The position numbers and the translations under genes are program-made. Shown in pieces: positions 63,088 to 64,000 of a stretch of DNA of 64,000 nucleotides (its first letter is position 1; each line of letters begins with the position of its first letter). This stretch comes from Pseudoxanthomonas sp. Root630. Its GTDB lineage: Bacteria; Pseudomonadota; Gammaproteobacteria; Xanthomonadales; Xanthomonadaceae. The stretch covers positions 437,413-501,412 of the forward strand of contig NZ_LMGY01000016.1 of assembly GCF_001427585.1 (NCBI RefSeq). The letters are read 5' to 3'. The notes under the pieces are model-generated. The model saw nothing but the letters and a program-made list of their open reading frames with translations, made no database searches and was not told the DNA's origin.

Positions 63088-63864
63088 ATGATACGCAGCG
63101 GCAATCCGGCACTGAAGGAATCCACCTTCCTCGACCTCGGCACGGGCAGCGTGGTGTCGCGCGAGGGCGGCACGATGACGCTCAACGGCACCGTCAACAA
63201 GACCGGCATCCTGTTGCTGCTGTCGGTGCTGACCGCTGCCTTCGCCTGGACGCAGTCGGTCGTCACCGGCCCGGACGGCGTGGCCACCGTGGCCCCCGGG
63301 ATCATGATCTACGCGCTGGGCGGCGCCATTGGCGGCTTCGTGCTGGCCCTGGTCACCGTGTTCAAGAAGGAATGGTCGGCGGTCACCGCACCGATGTATG
63401 CGCTGGTCGAAGGTTTCTTCCTGGGCGCGATTTCCGCGGTGTTCGAGCTGCAGTACCCGGGCATCGTGTTCCAGGCCGTGCTGCTGACATTCGGCACGCT
63501 GGGCGCCCTGCTGGCGGCCTACCGCAGCGGCCTGATCCGCGCCACCGAGAACTTCAAGCTGGGCGTGGTGGCCGCGACCGGCGGCATCGCGCTGGTCTAC
63601 CTGGTGTCGATGGGCCTGCGCCTGTTCGGCAAGGAGATGCCGCTGATCCACGAATCGGGCCTGGTCGGCATCGGCTTCAGCCTGTTCGTGGTGGTGATCG
63701 CCGCGCTGAACCTGGTGCTCGACTTCGACTTCATCGAGTCCGGCGTGGAAGCCGGCGCACCGAAGTACATGGAGTGGTACGGCGCGTTCGGCCTGATGGT
63801 CACGCTGGTGTGGCTGTACATCGAATTCCTGCGCCTGCTGGCCAAGCTGCAGTCGCGCGACTGA
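63088..63864 (+). CDS. Bax inhibitor-1 (BI-1/YetJ-like) membrane protein
   Basis: A 258-residue protein with seven membrane helices from about residue 40 on (TGILLLLSVLTAAFAW, IMIYALGGAIGGFVLALVTVF, APMYALVEGFFLGAISAVFE, AVLLTFGTLGALLAAY, GVVAATGGIALVYLVSMGL, LVGIGFSLFVVVIAALNLVLDF, YGAFGLMVTLVWLYIEFL). DFDFIESG carries the acidic residues known as the pH-sensing pair of BI-1 channels. The start MIRSGNPALKES has GAGGGA before it. BI-1 proteins of bacteria such as B. subtilis YetJ leak Ca2+; role here unknown. Confidence 0.9.
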   Translation: MIRSGNPALKESTFLDLGTGSVVSREGGTMTLNGTVNKTGILLLLSVLTAAFAWTQSVVTGPDGVATVAPGIMIYALGGAIGGFVLALVTVFKKEWSAVTAPMYALVEGFFLGAISAVFELQYPGIVFQAVLLTFGTLGALLAAYRSGLIRATENFKLGVVAATGGIALVYLVSMGLRLFGKEMPLIHESGLVGIGFSLFVVVIAALNLVLDFDFIESGVEAGAPKYMEWYGAFGLMVTLVWLYIEFLRLLAKLQSRD

Positions 63865-63901
63865 TAGCCGCCGTCGCCCCGAAACAGAAAGGGCGCCCTC
63901 G

Positions 63902-64000
63902 TGAACTGACCCCCGGAAGTTGGACATCCATCCAACCTTCGGGGGTTTTTTATGGCCAAGTACAGCCTGGCCTTTAAGCGTGAAGTAGTAGATGCCTACC
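63902..64000 (+). mobile_element. Left end of an IS3-family element (IS150-like)
   Basis: Begins TGAACTGACCCCCGGAAGTT, an IS150-type terminal inverted repeat, which continues into a hairpin (CCCCCGGAAGTTGGA / TCCAACCTTCGGGGG) that blocks read-through, followed by the transposase ATG. It is cut by the window edge and lies 37 bases after the BI-1 gene stop. Confidence 0.8.
63952..64000 (+). CDS. IS3-family transposase OrfA, start only
   Basis: Sixteen residues MAKYSLAFKREVVDAY are visible, typical of the helix-turn-helix start of OrfA in IS3/IS150-group elements. The rest is outside the window. Confidence 0.75.
   Translation, partial: MAKYSLAFKREVVDAY

Overview
The window is a high-GC gammaproteobacterial chromosome segment, most likely from the Xanthomonadales (Lysobacteraceae: Pseudoxanthomonas, Lysobacter, Luteimonas or Stenotrophomonas relatives). 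The basis is gene order and family content: DUF177-rpmF-fabH-fabD-fabG-acpP-fabF with no plsX, then pabB-mltG-tmk-holB-pilZ; tig-clpP-clpX-lon-hupB-tRNA-tRNA-ppiD; a Kdo kinase; and dnaX/tRNA-Ser/ffs. Genus is inference.

Layout. 1-2.0 kb: tail of an unknown gene and a putative MACPF-like/PASTA protein. 2.0-4.7 kb: a tight arsenic operon arsR-arsI-arsN2-arsC-aqpS with a recognisable promoter/operator and no classical efflux pump. 4.8-7.6 kb: small envelope or hypothetical proteins. 7.7-18 kb: pilZ-holB-tmk-mltG-pabB and the fatty-acid synthesis cluster, read leftward. 18-24.9 kb: maf, a GT39-type membrane glycosyltransferase, then MoxR/DUF58/TgpA-like transglutaminase and a Slp lipoprotein. 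25-28 kb: HIT, recR, ybaB, dnaX.

28.2-34.15 kb: a compact integrative element of about 5.85 kb, inserted at the 3' end of tRNA-Ser(GGA), between that tRNA and the SRP RNA gene. It has 21-bp direct repeats as attL/attR, paired TGGTAC motifs with the same spacing inside both ends, two tyrosine recombinases, a membrane-protein cargo gene bracketed by 25-bp direct repeats, a RepL-like replication protein, and four iterons of exactly 22-bp period upstream of it. No relaxase or coupling protein is visible. It reads as an integrated plasmid-like replicon and is the most novel part of the window.

34.2-41.6 kb: SRP RNA, a YncE-like beta-propeller, moaE-moaD-moaC-moaA, a metallo-hydrolase, Kdo kinase, a heptosyltransferase-like enzyme, a nitronate monooxygenase and a DUF6165 protein. 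41.7-49.9 kb: tRNA-Ser(CGA), PP2C phosphatase, two exported proteins, dnaQ, an acetyltransferase, rnhA, a methyltransferase, gloB and an MltD-like lytic transglycosylase. 49.9-58.9 kb: the protein quality-control block ppiD, tRNA-Asp, tRNA-Val, hupB, lon, clpX, clpP, tig. 59-62.4 kb: between tRNA-Leu and a four-tRNA array (Lys, His, Arg, Pro) lie broken phage-type genes and an intact AbiTii-type defence candidate. The window ends in a BI-1-family membrane protein and the left end of an IS3-family insertion sequence.
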